A DNA stretch of 64,000 nt from Simonsiella muelleri ATCC 29453 (GCF_002951835.1 NZ_CP019448.1:1798001-1862000), one strand, 5' to 3'. Shown: positions 19,877 to 27,430, numbered from the stretch's first letter. The notes: generated by a model from the sequence alone, not told the origin. Made by a program: numbers and translations.

Positions 19877-20620
19877 AAGGGGCTGTCCTAGATAACTAGG
19901 GTAAATTCTGTTTTACTAACTGTTTTAAAATGGAACAAGAACTTTTATCTCACTGTTGTTAAAACGCCATTCGCACTCCTTTAAATACAGCTCGAAATGC
20001 TCTTTGGGAATGCCGTTAAACTTGCGTAAATGACGTTTTGCTTGGTTCCAAAAGTTCTCAATTCCATTGATATGGTTTTGTCGTTCAGCAAAATGTGTGC
20101 TGTGATTGATACGAAAACGAAGTTTCAGCGAAGCTAAAATGGCTTTGTCGCTTACATCTAATACATTATAGCTACGATAACAATCCGTATAAACAATACT
20201 GTCAGGTTTCACTTGTTCACGGATAATAGGCAATAAAGTAGCGGTTTGAGTATTCGGTACAGTAACCGTATAAATCTTGCCATTTCGCTTCAAAAGCCCG
20301 AATACAGCGACTTTACCAGCAGCACCTCGACCGCGTTTGCCTTTGCGTTGTCCACCAAAAATAACTTTCATCTGCTTCTACTTTGCCATCAAACATTTCT
20401 AAATGTGGACTGTTTTGATAAATAAGTAATCGTAAACGATGAAAATAATAGGCTGCTGTATTTTTATTAACACCTACTAACTCTGCTGCTGTTCTTGCAG
20501 TTACACCTGCGATAAATAGCTCAATGAGTTTATTTTGTTTGTATTGACTTAGACGACTTTTTCTCATAGGGATAATTCTAACTTAATTTGAATTTCCCTA
20601 GTTATCTAGGACAGCCCCTT
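19877..20620. mobile_element. IS1016-like element (IS1595 family)
   Basis: Perfect 25-bp terminal inverted repeats start AAGGGGCTGTCCTAGATAAC at 19877 and end at 20620. The element is 744 bp, the size of IS1016-type elements. The 8-bp flanks (TTTTAAAA and TAATTAAT) do not match, so no target duplication is seen. It carries one transposase gene in two frames. Confidence 0.85.
19925..20567 (-). pseudogene. IS1016-like transposase, frameshifted
   Basis: The N-terminal frame (20313-20567) has MRKSRLSQYKQNKLIELF and a helix-turn-helix-like stretch, and reaches VEADESYF. The C-terminal frame (19925-20371) has GGQRKGKRGRGAAGKVAVFG, YTDCYRSYNVLD and HFAERQNHINGIENFWNQAK, the IS1595 catalytic part. 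The frames part at a run of five T, where family members read SYFGG; four T would rejoin them. So one base has been gained, and this copy is inactive unless the extra base is an error. Confidence 0.82.
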
Positions 20621-20718
20621 TAATTAATACAAGGCGACAACGCCCACCGTGTAAGAATAGTACATAAGGGCGTTGGCAACGCAATATTAAAAGATAAGTG
20701 CATTAACTATAGTTTGAT

Positions 20719-20750
20719 TTCAGGCAGCCAACGTAAAAAGGCTGCCTGAA
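20719..20750 (+). terminator. Inverted DUS pair followed by T6, upstream of the dxr remnant
   Basis: TTCAGGCAGCC (20719-20729) pairs with GGCTGCCTGAA (20740-20750), followed by TTTTTT. A TATAAT at 20761-20766 just behind it may be the -10 box for the dxr remnant. The 100 bp before it hold AACGCCC/GGGCGTT half-repeats and no gene. Confidence 0.6.
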
Positions 20751-20792
20751 TTTTTTGCGCTATAATTTCGCTTATTTTTCAGGAAAAAAATC

Positions 20793-21263
20793 ATGCAAAC
20801 TTTAACTATTTTAGGCAGCACAGGCAGCATTGGCGTATCCACATTAGACGTGGTTTCGCGCCACCCCGACAAATTCCAAATTTTCGCGCTGGCAGGACAC
20901 AGCCAAGTGGAAAAATTGACGGAACAATGCCGACAATTCGCGCCGAAATTTGCCGTTGTCGCCGATGAAACTTGCGCCAATGAATTGCGCAAACAATTAG
21001 GCAGCCTGAAAACAGAAATATTGCACGGCAAACAAGCCTTAATTGACATCGCCACCGCCCCCGAAGTAACAGGCGTGATGTGTTCGATTGTGGGTGCGGC
21101 TGGTTTACCGTCTGCGTTGGTGGCGGCACAACACGGCAAAACGATTTATTTGGCAAACAAGGAAACGCTGGTGGTTTCAGGCAGCCTGAATAGTATTGAT
21201 GAATTGTTGGAATTGGATTCGCAAGTTCGGGGGCAAGCTGAAGAAGTAGCGAAAGCGGTTTAA
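20793..21263 (+). pseudogene. dxr: dxr (DXP reductoisomerase) with an in-frame internal deletion
   Basis: Dxr converts 1-deoxy-D-xylulose 5-phosphate to MEP in isoprenoid synthesis and is normally about 395 aa. Here only 156 aa remain. Residues 1-132 match the N-terminal NADPH-binding domain (TILGSTGSIGVSTLDVVSRH, CSIVGAAGLPSAL, YLANKETLVVSGSL). The last 24 residues (SIDELLELDSQVRGQAEEVA) resemble the extreme C-terminus of neisserial Dxr. The joint is exactly a DUS, TTTCAGGCAGCCTGAA at 21175-21190. About 240 codons with the substrate and metal sites are missing, so it cannot be active. AGGAAAAAAATC precedes the ATG. An intact dxr must exist elsewhere unless another route is used. Confidence 0.85.
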
Positions 21264-21330
21264 CGTAGGTTGGGGCATTACTCAACAATTTATTTTCATT
21301 GAGTAAAATGTTTGGTCGCAACCTAACCTA
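21264..21330. repeat. Inverted repeat after the dxr remnant
   Basis: GTAGGTT at 21265 and AACCTAC at about 21325-21331 are outer arms; ACTCAACAA and TTGAGTAAA form inner, imperfect arms. It is a typical intergenic hairpin and may end dxr transcription. Confidence 0.45.
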
Positions 21331-21391
21331 CACATTGATATTTTTCAGGCAGCCGCGTAGGTCAGATTCTTGAATCCGATTTTTGCTAAAA

Positions 21392-21424
21392 TTTCAGGCA
21401 GCCCAACTTTTAGGCTGCCTGAAA
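21392..21424 (-). terminator. Inverted DUS pair after the feo operon
   Basis: TTTCAGGCAGCC (21392-21403) pairs with GGCTGCCTGAAA (21413-21424). It lies just downstream of the last gene of the minus-strand feo operon and is followed there by a T-rich stretch. Confidence 0.65.
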
Positions 21425-21430
21425 ATCAAA

Positions 21431-21574
21431 TTACCCACACCCCCCACATTTCCCACAACCACTTTTACTGCCACACGATTGCTGTTTACTTTTCGGTTTG
21501 AAAACATATTTTCGCGCCACAAACACCACGCACCCCAACACAATCGCCGCCACAATCAACTCTTGAATACCCAT
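21431..21574 (-). CDS. FeoB-associated Cys-rich membrane protein
   Basis: A 47-residue protein starting MGIQELIVAAIVLGCVVFVA, a single membrane helix, followed by a basic stretch (RKYVFKPKSKQQ) and a Cys-rich tail (SCGSKSGCGKCGGCG). This is the pattern of the small FeoB-associated Cys-rich proteins that occupy the FeoC position in many Neisseriaceae. Its ATG overlaps the feoB stop as TAATG, which suggests translational coupling. A role in assembling FeoB or sensing Fe/S or redox state is only inferred. A longer frame upstream overlaps feoB and is not credible. Confidence 0.82.
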   Translation of the reverse strand: MGIQELIVAAIVLGCVVFVARKYVFKPKSKQQSCGSKSGCGKCGGCG

Positions 21575-23451
21575 TACATCAACCCTTTCACAATTTGATG
21601 CGTTACCAACGCAAAAAAGTAAGCCAATCCAAACAGATAACCCGTAATTATCCAAGTTTGTTTTGCCGATTTCGTTTCACGGCGAATCGTTGCCAACGTC
21701 GCCAAACACATCGGCGCGTACACATACCACGCCAAAAACGCAAACGATGTAGCCAAACCCCAATCCTGCGTTACGATTGGCGAAAGCGCATTCAAAATCG
21801 CGCCTTCTTCTTCTGCACCCACAGCGTACACAGTTCCCAACGCTGCCACCACCACTTCACGCGCCGCCAAACCCGGAATCATCGCAATACACATTTGCCA
21901 AGTAAAACCCAATGGCGAAAAAATCGGCTGAATCGCCTTACCCAACATACCTGCCAAACTGTAATCAATCGCCGCACCTGTCGCGCCTTCGGGTGGTTGC
22001 GGAAAAGTTGTCATCACCCACAAAATCACGCTCAACGCAAAAATAACCGTACCAGCGCGTTTCAAAAACGCCGACACACGTTCCCACAAACTGCGAACAA
22101 TATGGCGGAAATTCGGCACGCGATACGTTGGCAATTCCATTAACAACGGAAATTGTTGCACGCTACCTTGTTGTTTTCGCGCCCAAATTTTCATGATTAA
22201 CGAAACCAACGCCGCCGACACAATCCCAGCCAAATACAGCCCAAACAGCGTCAAACCCTGCAAATTAAACACACCCCAAACCGTTTGTTCAGGAATAATC
22301 GCGCCAATAATCAACGCATAAACAGGCAGCCGCGCCGAACACGTCAGCATAGGCGCAATGGCGATTGTTACCAACCGCTCGCGTGGGTCGTTAATCGTCC
22401 GCGCCGACATCACGGCTGGCACGGCACATGCAAAACTAGACAGCAACGGAATAAACGCCCGACCCGAAAGCCCTGTTTTTGCTAATAAATTATCCAACAT
22501 AAACGCCGCGCGTGGCAGATAACCCGAATCTTCCAGCAGCAAAATAAACGCAAACAAAATCGTAATTTGCGGCAAAAACACTAACACACCGCCCACGCCA
22601 GCAATCACGCCATTAACCAACAAATCCGCCAAAATCCCTTCAGGCAGCGTTGTTGCAATCCACGCGCCAAACGCCGCGAATAATTCTTCAATCCAGCCCA
22701 TAATCGGTTCAGCCCAAGCATACACCGCCTGAAAAACCAGCAATAAAATCAACAATAAAACAGGCAAACCAAACATCGGGTGCAATGCCAAATTATCCAA
22801 CTGCCGATGCCACGCAGGCAGCGTCATATTTTGTTTTACGGCTGCCTGAAGAATCTCATCAACTTGCGCGTACAATTTTTCCGTGTCCAATCGCTTGAAT
22901 TGGCGTTCTTGCAGCGCAGAATTATCCACAACGATTTGATTTTCAGGCGAATTTTTATGCGGCAATTTCGCCACCGCTTCACGCACCGTATTCACATCAT
23001 CACGGCGAATCGCCGCCGTCAAAAGCACAGGCACGCCCAATTTTTCAGACAGCACGTCCAAATCAATTTGCAAACCACGCGCTCGCGCCACATCGCCCAT
23101 GTTCAACGACACCACCATCGGCAAGCCAATTTCTTTTAATTCCAACATCATACGCAAGGTCATACGCAAATTCGTTGCGTCCGCCACCGCGATAATCGCA
23201 TCAGGGCGGCGACCTTGTTTGCCGAGTAATACATCGCGCGTAACCGCTTCGTCCGCGCTGGTGGTGTGCAAGCTGTACGTACCCGGTAAGTCTATGATTT
23301 CAATGTGTTCATGGTTCAACATTTTGCCGATACGCTTATCTACCGTAACGCCAGCGTAATTGGCAACTTTCGCATTCATGCCTGTTAAACCATTGAATAA
23401 AACCGTTTTTCCGCAATTTGGTGCGCCGACTAGCGCAAATTGAGCCAACAT
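21574..23451 (-). CDS. feoB: Ferrous iron transporter FeoB
   Basis: Inner-membrane permease for Fe2+ with an N-terminal GTPase domain; 625 aa. G1 GAPNCGKT at residues 9-16, switch region NYAGVTVDK, G3 DLPGTYSL and G4 SLNMGD are visible. Many hydrophobic helices follow, with the conserved PLLSSFACAVPAVMSARTI and MLTCSARLPVYALII, which carry the Cys residues of the Gate motifs, and PGLAAREVVVAALGTVYAVG. It lies between feoA and the Cys-rich gene, all minus strand. The frame is complete and slightly shorter than the enterobacterial protein, as usual in Neisseria. Confidence 0.96.
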   Translation of the reverse strand: MLAQFALVGAPNCGKTVLFNGLTGMNAKVANYAGVTVDKRIGKMLNHEHIEIIDLPGTYSLHTTSADEAVTRDVLLGKQGRRPDAIIAVADATNLRMTLRMMLELKEIGLPMVVSLNMGDVARARGLQIDLDVLSEKLGVPVLLTAAIRRDDVNTVREAVAKLPHKNSPENQIVVDNSALQERQFKRLDTEKLYAQVDEILQAAVKQNMTLPAWHRQLDNLALHPMFGLPVLLLILLLVFQAVYAWAEPIMGWIEELFAAFGAWIATTLPEGILADLLVNGVIAGVGGVLVFLPQITILFAFILLLEDSGYLPRAAFMLDNLLAKTGLSGRAFIPLLSSFACAVPAVMSARTINDPRERLVTIAIAPMLTCSARLPVYALIIGAIIPEQTVWGVFNLQGLTLFGLYLAGIVSAALVSLIMKIWARKQQGSVQQFPLLMELPTYRVPNFRHIVRSLWERVSAFLKRAGTVIFALSVILWVMTTFPQPPEGATGAAIDYSLAGMLGKAIQPIFSPLGFTWQMCIAMIPGLAAREVVVAALGTVYAVGAEEEGAILNALSPIVTQDWGLATSFAFLAWYVYAPMCLATLATIRRETKSAKQTWIITGYLFGLAYFFALVTHQIVKGLM

Positions 23452-23525
23452 AATGATTTCTTTCTTTATAGTTTGATGTTATTTTGTTAATTATTTTAAT
23501 TTATTGATTTATTTTAAATATTTTT

Positions 23526-23795
23526 TCAGGCAGCCTGAACCGCCACGCAAAGCACTTTCTGCGCTTCCGCACGGCGCAACGAAAACTGCGACAAATTTCC
23601 CAAACGCACCGCATACGGACCCACGCCAAACACGCCACGCGCCACGATTTCCACCGTTTGACCGCGCACAAAGCCCAAATCCTGCAAACGCTGTGTTACC
23701 GACCAATCCAATTCGCCAAATTCTGCACTCGGCGCAATCTCTTGAATTTGATAAACTTGATTTTTTTCTAATTGATTTAATGTGATAGCTGACAT
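23526..23795 (-). CDS. feoA: Ferrous iron transport protein FeoA
   Basis: 89 aa, SH3-like cytoplasmic partner of FeoB. Family blocks are RLQDLGFVRGQTVEIVARGVFGVGPYAVRLGN (shown in part as in the sequence order), where a Gly-rich turn follows the hydrophobic strand. The C-terminus VAVQAA is encoded by a DUS that overlaps the end of the gene. About 75 bp separate it from feoB, including that DUS. It starts at ATG 23795 with GGGAA a few bases upstream. Confidence 0.92.
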   Translation of the reverse strand: MSAITLNQLEKNQVYQIQEIAPSAEFGELDWSVTQRLQDLGFVRGQTVEIVARGVFGVGPYAVRLGNLSQFSLRRAEAQKVLCVAVQAA

Positions 23796-23962
23796 AATGA
23801 TTCCCTGTAGATGTGTAACTCAAAATAATCAAGAATTACTTTCATTATAATTTGTAAAATCAGTATTTCAAGGCATAAAAAAGCAAAATTTGACAAAATG
23901 CAAATTTTGCTGGGTAATGGATTGATTATTTTTAGATTTAAAATAATCATTTTATTTTAAAT
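23796..23962. promoter_or_regulatory. Upstream region of feoA with two perfect inverted repeats
   Basis: GCAAAATTTG (23883-23892) is followed after 8 nt by CAAATTTTGC (23901-23910). ATTTAAAATAA (23936-23946) is followed after 5 nt by TTATTTTAAAT (23952-23962). Both are perfect and lie between the divergent feoA and vapB genes, so they are candidate operator or hairpin structures. Neither matches a textbook Fur box closely. Confidence 0.5.
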
Positions 23963-23988
23963 TTCAGGCAGCCTGAAATTTCACAAAA

Positions 23989-24017
23989 GTATCTATTTCT
24001 ATACTAAAATAGGTATT
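23989..24017 (+). promoter_or_regulatory. Candidate vapBC operator
   Basis: AGTATCTATTT (23989-23999) and AAATAGGTATT (24007-24017) form an imperfect dyad (9 of 11 pairs) just upstream of the antitoxin gene. Type II antitoxins normally repress their own promoter through such dyads. Inference only. Confidence 0.35.
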
Positions 24018-24045
24018 TCAAATATAAAATTCTTTCGGAGTAGTG

Positions 24046-24309
24046 ATGATGCAAACCATGACTTGTCAAGATTTCAATCGCCACACCAACAAAGCCCAAA
24101 CGCTTGCCGACCGCGAACCTGTGCTGATTACCAAACGTGGCAAACCTGCCTATATTTTGCAATCGTATCAATCCGCACAAACGCAAAAGCAGCCTGAAAC
24201 GCTTGCCGAATGGTTTAGCCAAGCCAATCCCGAAATTGCCGATGTGGATTGGGAATTGTCGCCACGCAGCACGGCTCAACGCGCTGAATTGGATTGGAGT
24301 GATGAATAA
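24046..24309 (+). CDS. Type II antitoxin, Phd/YefM-like (VapB role)
   Basis: About 87 aa. The N-terminal half (TMTCQDFNRHTNKAQTLADREPVLITKRGKPAYIL) has the Phd/YefM fold signature: a short strand, a helix, then VLITKRGKPAYIL. The C-terminal half is acidic and probably disordered, the part that binds the toxin. GGAG lies 5 nt before the chosen ATG; the next in-frame ATG at 24049 is equally possible. Its stop overlaps the toxin start (TAATG). The toxin partner is split by an IS, so the antitoxin is now an orphan in this arrangement. Confidence 0.85.
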   Translation: MMQTMTCQDFNRHTNKAQTLADREPVLITKRGKPAYILQSYQSAQTQKQPETLAEWFSQANPEIADVDWELSPRSTAQRAELDWSDE

Positions 24310-24462
24310 TGTATTTGTTGGATACGAATATTTTTCGTGAATTGCGTTTGTTGCCGAAAGGCAAAGCCAATCCAAATGTTGCCGCGTGGGCGCAATCCAT
24401 TCAAACCAATCAATTTTTTACCAATGTGGTGGTAGAAATGGAAATTGAACGTGGCGTACTAG
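24309..24462 (+). pseudogene. vapC: vapC toxin, N-terminal half (PIN domain), cut by IS
   Basis: VapC toxins are PIN-domain ribonucleases. This part begins MYLLDTNIFRELRLLPKG with the first catalytic Asp and ends VVEMEIERGVL, where the second conserved acidic Glu lies. At CTAG (24459-24462) the 849-bp IS begins. The missing half is at 45497-45781 on the other strand. Joining the halves through a single CTAG gives ERGVL-GMMHKNPAQGVIL in frame and a toxin of normal length (about 140 aa). The open frame that runs on into the IS (to 24563) is an accident. Confidence 0.9.
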
Positions 24463-25311
24463 GGGCTATTGACAATTCAAAAAAAGAGGCAAAGGATTTA
24501 AGATATTGTTTCCACGCAACCATCCCAAACCTTTGCCATGTCCCGAAACACGCTTACAAATGAAACATGGTCAAGACTGTTGCCTATTTTGAAACAGCTT
24601 GGCATTTATCGCAAGAAAAATTTACGCAAAACAGTAGAAGGTATCCTATTTCGCTTACGTACAGGCTGCCAATGGGCTGATATACCTAGTTATTTTGGTA
24701 AAGCAAACAGCCTTTACCAAAGTTTCAATCGCTGGTCTAAACGCGGTATTTTTACCCGATTATTCAAACATTTGGTAGATACACCCGATATGGAATGGGT
24801 CTTTATGGACGGTAGCCATATCCGCGTTCATCAACACGGTATGGGTAAACAATCCATTACGCATCAAGCTGTTGGTAAGAGTATCGGTGGTCATACGTCT
24901 AAAATTCATTTAGCGGTTGATGCTTGTGGTAATCCAATTGAATTTATCATTACAGCTGGTAATGTAAATGATATTGTTGTTGCGCCTGATTTATTGGCAC
25001 AATTGGATTTAAGTGATAATGAAACCGTGTGTGCTGATAGGGGTTTTGACAGTGATACTTTTCGTCGGTTAATTCAGTCTAAACAAAGTAAAGCCAATAT
25101 TCCATATAAGAAAAATAGAGAACATCTTAATGTGGCTACAGATTGGTATTTATATAAAATCAGGCACTTGGTCGAAAACGCTTTTGCACGATTAAAGCAT
25201 TTTCGTGCGCTGGCAACACGGTACGATAAATTAAAACGTCATTATGAAAGTACCGTGTCATTAGCTTGTGCTTTGATTTGGTTGAAATTATAGCTAAAAT
25301 GTCATTAGCCC
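24463..25311 (+). mobile_element. 849-bp IS5-family element, copy 1
   Basis: Terminal repeats GGGCTATTGACA and TGTCATTAGCCC (one mismatch). Flanked by CTAG on both sides (24459-24462 and 25312-25315), a 4-bp target typical of IS5 relatives. Copy 2 (45782-46630) is inverted, the same length and nearly identical (two residue changes in the transposase). Because of the inferred inversion, the two CTAG flanks here probably come from two different insertion events. Confidence 0.88.
24538..25293 (+). CDS. IS5-family transposase (849-bp element, copy 1)
   Basis: 251 aa, complete. The N-terminal DUF4096-type domain reads ILFRLRTGCQWADIPSYFG. The DDE core shows MDGSHIRVHQHG, HTSKIHLAVDACGNP, TAGNVNDIV, CADRGFDSD and RHLVENAFARLKHFRALATR. 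It resembles the IS5-group transposases common in Kingella and Neisseria. It differs from copy 2 only at Ala/Gly (HLNVATDW) and His/Asn (KLKRHYES). Probably functional. Confidence 0.9.
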   Translation: MSRNTLTNETWSRLLPILKQLGIYRKKNLRKTVEGILFRLRTGCQWADIPSYFGKANSLYQSFNRWSKRGIFTRLFKHLVDTPDMEWVFMDGSHIRVHQHGMGKQSITHQAVGKSIGGHTSKIHLAVDACGNPIEFIITAGNVNDIVVAPDLLAQLDLSDNETVCADRGFDSDTFRRLIQSKQSKANIPYKKNREHLNVATDWYLYKIRHLVENAFARLKHFRALATRYDKLKRHYESTVSLACALIWLKL

Positions 25312-25315
25312 CTAG

Positions 25316-25346
25316 CTTCATTTTTCGAATTGTCAATAGCCCCTAG
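25316..25346 (-). repeat. Solo left end of the 849-bp IS
   Basis: The minus strand reads CTAGGGGCTATTGACAATTC, the left terminal repeat of the 849-bp IS, then about 11 diverged bases up to the CTAG at the end of copy 1. It is a remnant of another insertion. Its CTAG provides the stop codon (TAG) of the adjacent CDI immunity gene. Confidence 0.75.
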
Positions 25347-25831
25347 CGACAACGGCTTAAAGCCAAACGCAAACCTGCACCAATTTCTGCAGGGGTATTG
25401 TTCAGTGTTAAAATCACCTTCTCTACATTCCTCATTCCTTCCCATGCGTCTAATTTAACATGACGACTTGAGCTGATTTCTATTCGACCATTATTCAACC
25501 AAACAGAGCAACTCATCATATTTTTGAATAAAGCACGTTTGGTTTTATAACCTAGTTTTTCGCAAAGTTGATTAACCCAATCAATATAACCTTTATTTGA
25601 TTTGTTAAAAAAATCAATCCGCTCAGCTTCGTTAGTCAATGTTCTACTATTTGCCAATGCCTGCAAAACAATTACCCCTAAAGCTTCATTATCTGCATCT
25701 AGGGGCAGAATATAGGGCGGATATAAGCAATCCACTGCAATTAGACCACAACCCGAATATGTTTGAATAATCAAAGCTTTCTCATTCGCTTGTAATTCAG
25801 CCCAATAATCTTGTTCTTTATTAAAAGTCAT
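25343..25831 (-). CDS. CDI immunity protein (CdiI, DUF1436/PF07262-like)
   Basis: 162 aa. The pattern matches contact-dependent inhibition immunity proteins as I know them: YWAELQANEKALIIQTYSGCG, LDADNEALGVIVLQALANSR, GYKTKRALFKNMMSCSVW, ISSSRHVKLDAWEG and a C-terminal AEIGAGLRLALSRC. It should neutralise a cognate toxin in the cytoplasm. Its start overlaps the stop of the toxin tail upstream (TAATG), the normal toxin-immunity order. The last codon and stop (CGC TAG) run into an IS end, so a few C-terminal residues may be lost. An alternative would be another immunity family, but the neighbour supports this call. Confidence 0.78.
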   Translation of the reverse strand: MTFNKEQDYWAELQANEKALIIQTYSGCGLIAVDCLYPPYILPLDADNEALGVIVLQALANSRTLTNEAERIDFFNKSNKGYIDWVNQLCEKLGYKTKRALFKNMMSCSVWLNNGRIEISSSRHVKLDAWEGMRNVEKVILTLNNTPAEIGAGLRLALSRCR

Positions 25832-25973
25832 TATTTAATCTCCGTAATTTTAATTTGAACATTACGACTTTTGCCGTACTCAACCACACGCTGTAACTGT
25901 TGTCTTTGTGCCGTATTGGTGTTAGCAGGCACGGCAAGATGAATTTCACGTTGTTTAATCATGTCAGCATGTA
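25830..25973 (-). pseudogene. C-terminal tail of a CdiA-type toxin, truncated by IS982-type element
   Basis: Too short to stand out on its own: about 47 codons, reading HADMIKQREIHLAVPANTNT and then RVVEYGKSRNVQIKITEIK before the stop. The ending (EIHLAVPANT, then an EYGK helix and a final VQIKIT strand) matches the end of CdiA_C-type nuclease toxin domains carried at the C-terminus of CdiA/FhaB adhesins. The TAA overlaps the immunity ATG. The rest of the toxin and the whole adhesin are absent: the frame stops at the IS982-type inverted repeat at 25974. Confidence 0.75.
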
Positions 25974-26970
25974 ACGCCATTCTCAACTCTATCTAATTAA
26001 GATATGGCAATTGAATAAAAAGGGGCATAACCCCACTCTTAAAGATACCCGTCAAGATAATCCGAAAGAGAGACAGTTATGCCCCCAAGACGAATTTATC
26101 ATTAAAACGTATCTAATGGTAGATGCTTTATACAATCAGCTCGTTCAAAAACCATTAAGACAAGGTGGCTTTGCACCCAAACTTTCAGATTGTGAACTGA
26201 TTTGTATGGAAATTGTTGGCGAATTTCTCGGTATGGATACCGATAAAAAAATTTGGCAATATTTCAAACAACATTGGCAAAATTGGTTTCCCAATTTAGG
26301 CTCTTACCCTAATTTTGCCAAACAATGTGCCAATTTGTATTGGGTTAAACAACAAATGCATCAAAAAATCACTGCAAATTGGTGTGAGCAAACAGAGTAT
26401 TATGCAGATGCCTTTCCTATTGCAGTCTGTAAATTTGCCCGAGCTAAACGCCATCAAAATTTTCGTGCATATGCGACGTTCGGTTATTGCGCTTCCAAAA
26501 AAGAGACCTATTATGGTTTTAAAGGTCATCTTTTGATTACTCGCTCAGGTATGATTAAAGCCTTTACTTTTACAGCTGCCAATGTTGATGAACGGCAGGT
26601 ATTACCTGAACTTTTAGAAGGCAAAACAGGGTTTGTTGGTGCGGACAAAGGGTATTTAAGTTCTGAATTAAAAGATGAAATGAAACAAAGCCATATTAAT
26701 TTACAAACACCTTATCGTAGCAATATGAAAGATGACAGAAGTCCTCAATTTCTCAAATGGCTAAAAAATAGTCGCCGTATGATTGAAACAGTTATTGGTC
26801 AATTAACAGAGAGATTTAACATGGAAATAGTTCGTACAAAAAATCTGTTTCACCAATCTAACCGTTTTATTCGGAAAATTTTATCGCATAATTTTTGCTG
26901 TTTACTGAATCAACAAATTCAACACCCAATTACTCAATTTGCTGGGTTAATTGGGTGTTGAGAATGGCGT
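25974..26970 (+). mobile_element. IS982-type insertion sequence, copy 2
   Basis: Same as copy 1 with perfect ACGCCATTCTCAAC ends, but 997 bp because of one extra C at the transposase start. The flanks (CAGCATGTA and TATCATCCA) share no target duplication. The toxin gene on the left is truncated and the right flank is unrelated, which points to an IS-mediated deletion. Confidence 0.92.
26011..26961 (+). CDS. IS982-family transposase, copy 2, altered start
   Basis: Identical to copy 1 over 291 residues from PQDEFIIKTYL on. The usual ATG is out of frame because the tract after it is CCCCC here and CCCC in copy 1. The open frame instead extends upstream to an ATG at 26011 (MNKKGHNPTLKD), which lies in the normal 5' leader. 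Whether that upstream ATG is translated is unknown, so expression is probably reduced. Confidence 0.75.
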   Translation: MNKKGHNPTLKDTRQDNPKERQLCPQDEFIIKTYLMVDALYNQLVQKPLRQGGFAPKLSDCELICMEIVGEFLGMDTDKKIWQYFKQHWQNWFPNLGSYPNFAKQCANLYWVKQQMHQKITANWCEQTEYYADAFPIAVCKFARAKRHQNFRAYATFGYCASKKETYYGFKGHLLITRSGMIKAFTFTAANVDERQVLPELLEGKTGFVGADKGYLSSELKDEMKQSHINLQTPYRSNMKDDRSPQFLKWLKNSRRMIETVIGQLTERFNMEIVRTKNLFHQSNRFIRKILSHNFCCLLNQQIQHPITQFAGLIGC

Positions 26971-26987
26971 TATCATCCATAAAAAAT

Positions 26988-27025
26988 AAAAAGAGCTGAA
27001 CCACTTTAAGGATTCAGCTCTTTTT
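26988..27025. terminator. Intrinsic terminator hairpin
   Basis: AAAAAGAGCTGAA (26988-27000) and TTCAGCTCTTTTT (27013-27025) form a perfect 13-bp stem with a 12-nt loop and T/A tracts on both sides. No intact gene ends here now; its original gene was probably lost with the deletion next to IS982 copy 2. Confidence 0.75.
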
Positions 27026-27430
27026 ACGCTCCAAAAAAGAACTAACACACTCTTTAAACACACCTCCGACTTAAAAACACTCAATACCAACACCTAACAG
27101 CTTTTATCTGATTTTGGTTAATGAATAATTTTTTTGAACCATAAAAATACAAAATTCACATTGAATTTCAATTGGTAATTCACTACTGTTTTTAAGCCAT
27201 ACAGTTTGTTCATGATGTGTATATTTGTTGCTTTTAGATTTTGTTGAGACGAGCTTTTCCAGCTTTTCCACATGGCGAACCAATCAAATGTTTTTTGGTC
27301 GCAATTTCTTTAAGCCAACGAGAAATTGTTTCTTGGCTTTTATTCAAGAAAAAGCGATGTCTTCTTGTTTCATTTTGTTTTGTGTTGACAGATGTGCTGA
27401 CAGATTGTAATAACACGCAAGCTGGTGCAG
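27026..27430 (-). pseudogene. Gene remnant with helix-turn-helix-like segment
   Basis: A minus-strand frame (to 27234) reads NETRRHRFFLNKSQETISRW then LKEIATKKHLIGSPCGKAGK. The stretch SQETISRWLKEI looks like a recognition helix of a small phage or plasmid DNA-binding protein. A second frame continues with YTHHEQTVWLKNSSELPIEI to about 27110, so a frameshift near 27260 is possible. It is fused at its upstream end to the azlD remnant. I cannot name the gene, and confidence that it was coding is modest. The rest of 27026-27110 shows nothing. Confidence 0.35.

Noticed and set aside
25974..26970. Two IS982-type copies as the ends of a composite transposon (9.2-27.0 kb)
   Set aside because: They are in direct orientation, but copy 2 has no target duplication, the inner region contains core genes (pse genes, feo, znuD), and copy 1 has its own complete 7-bp duplication.
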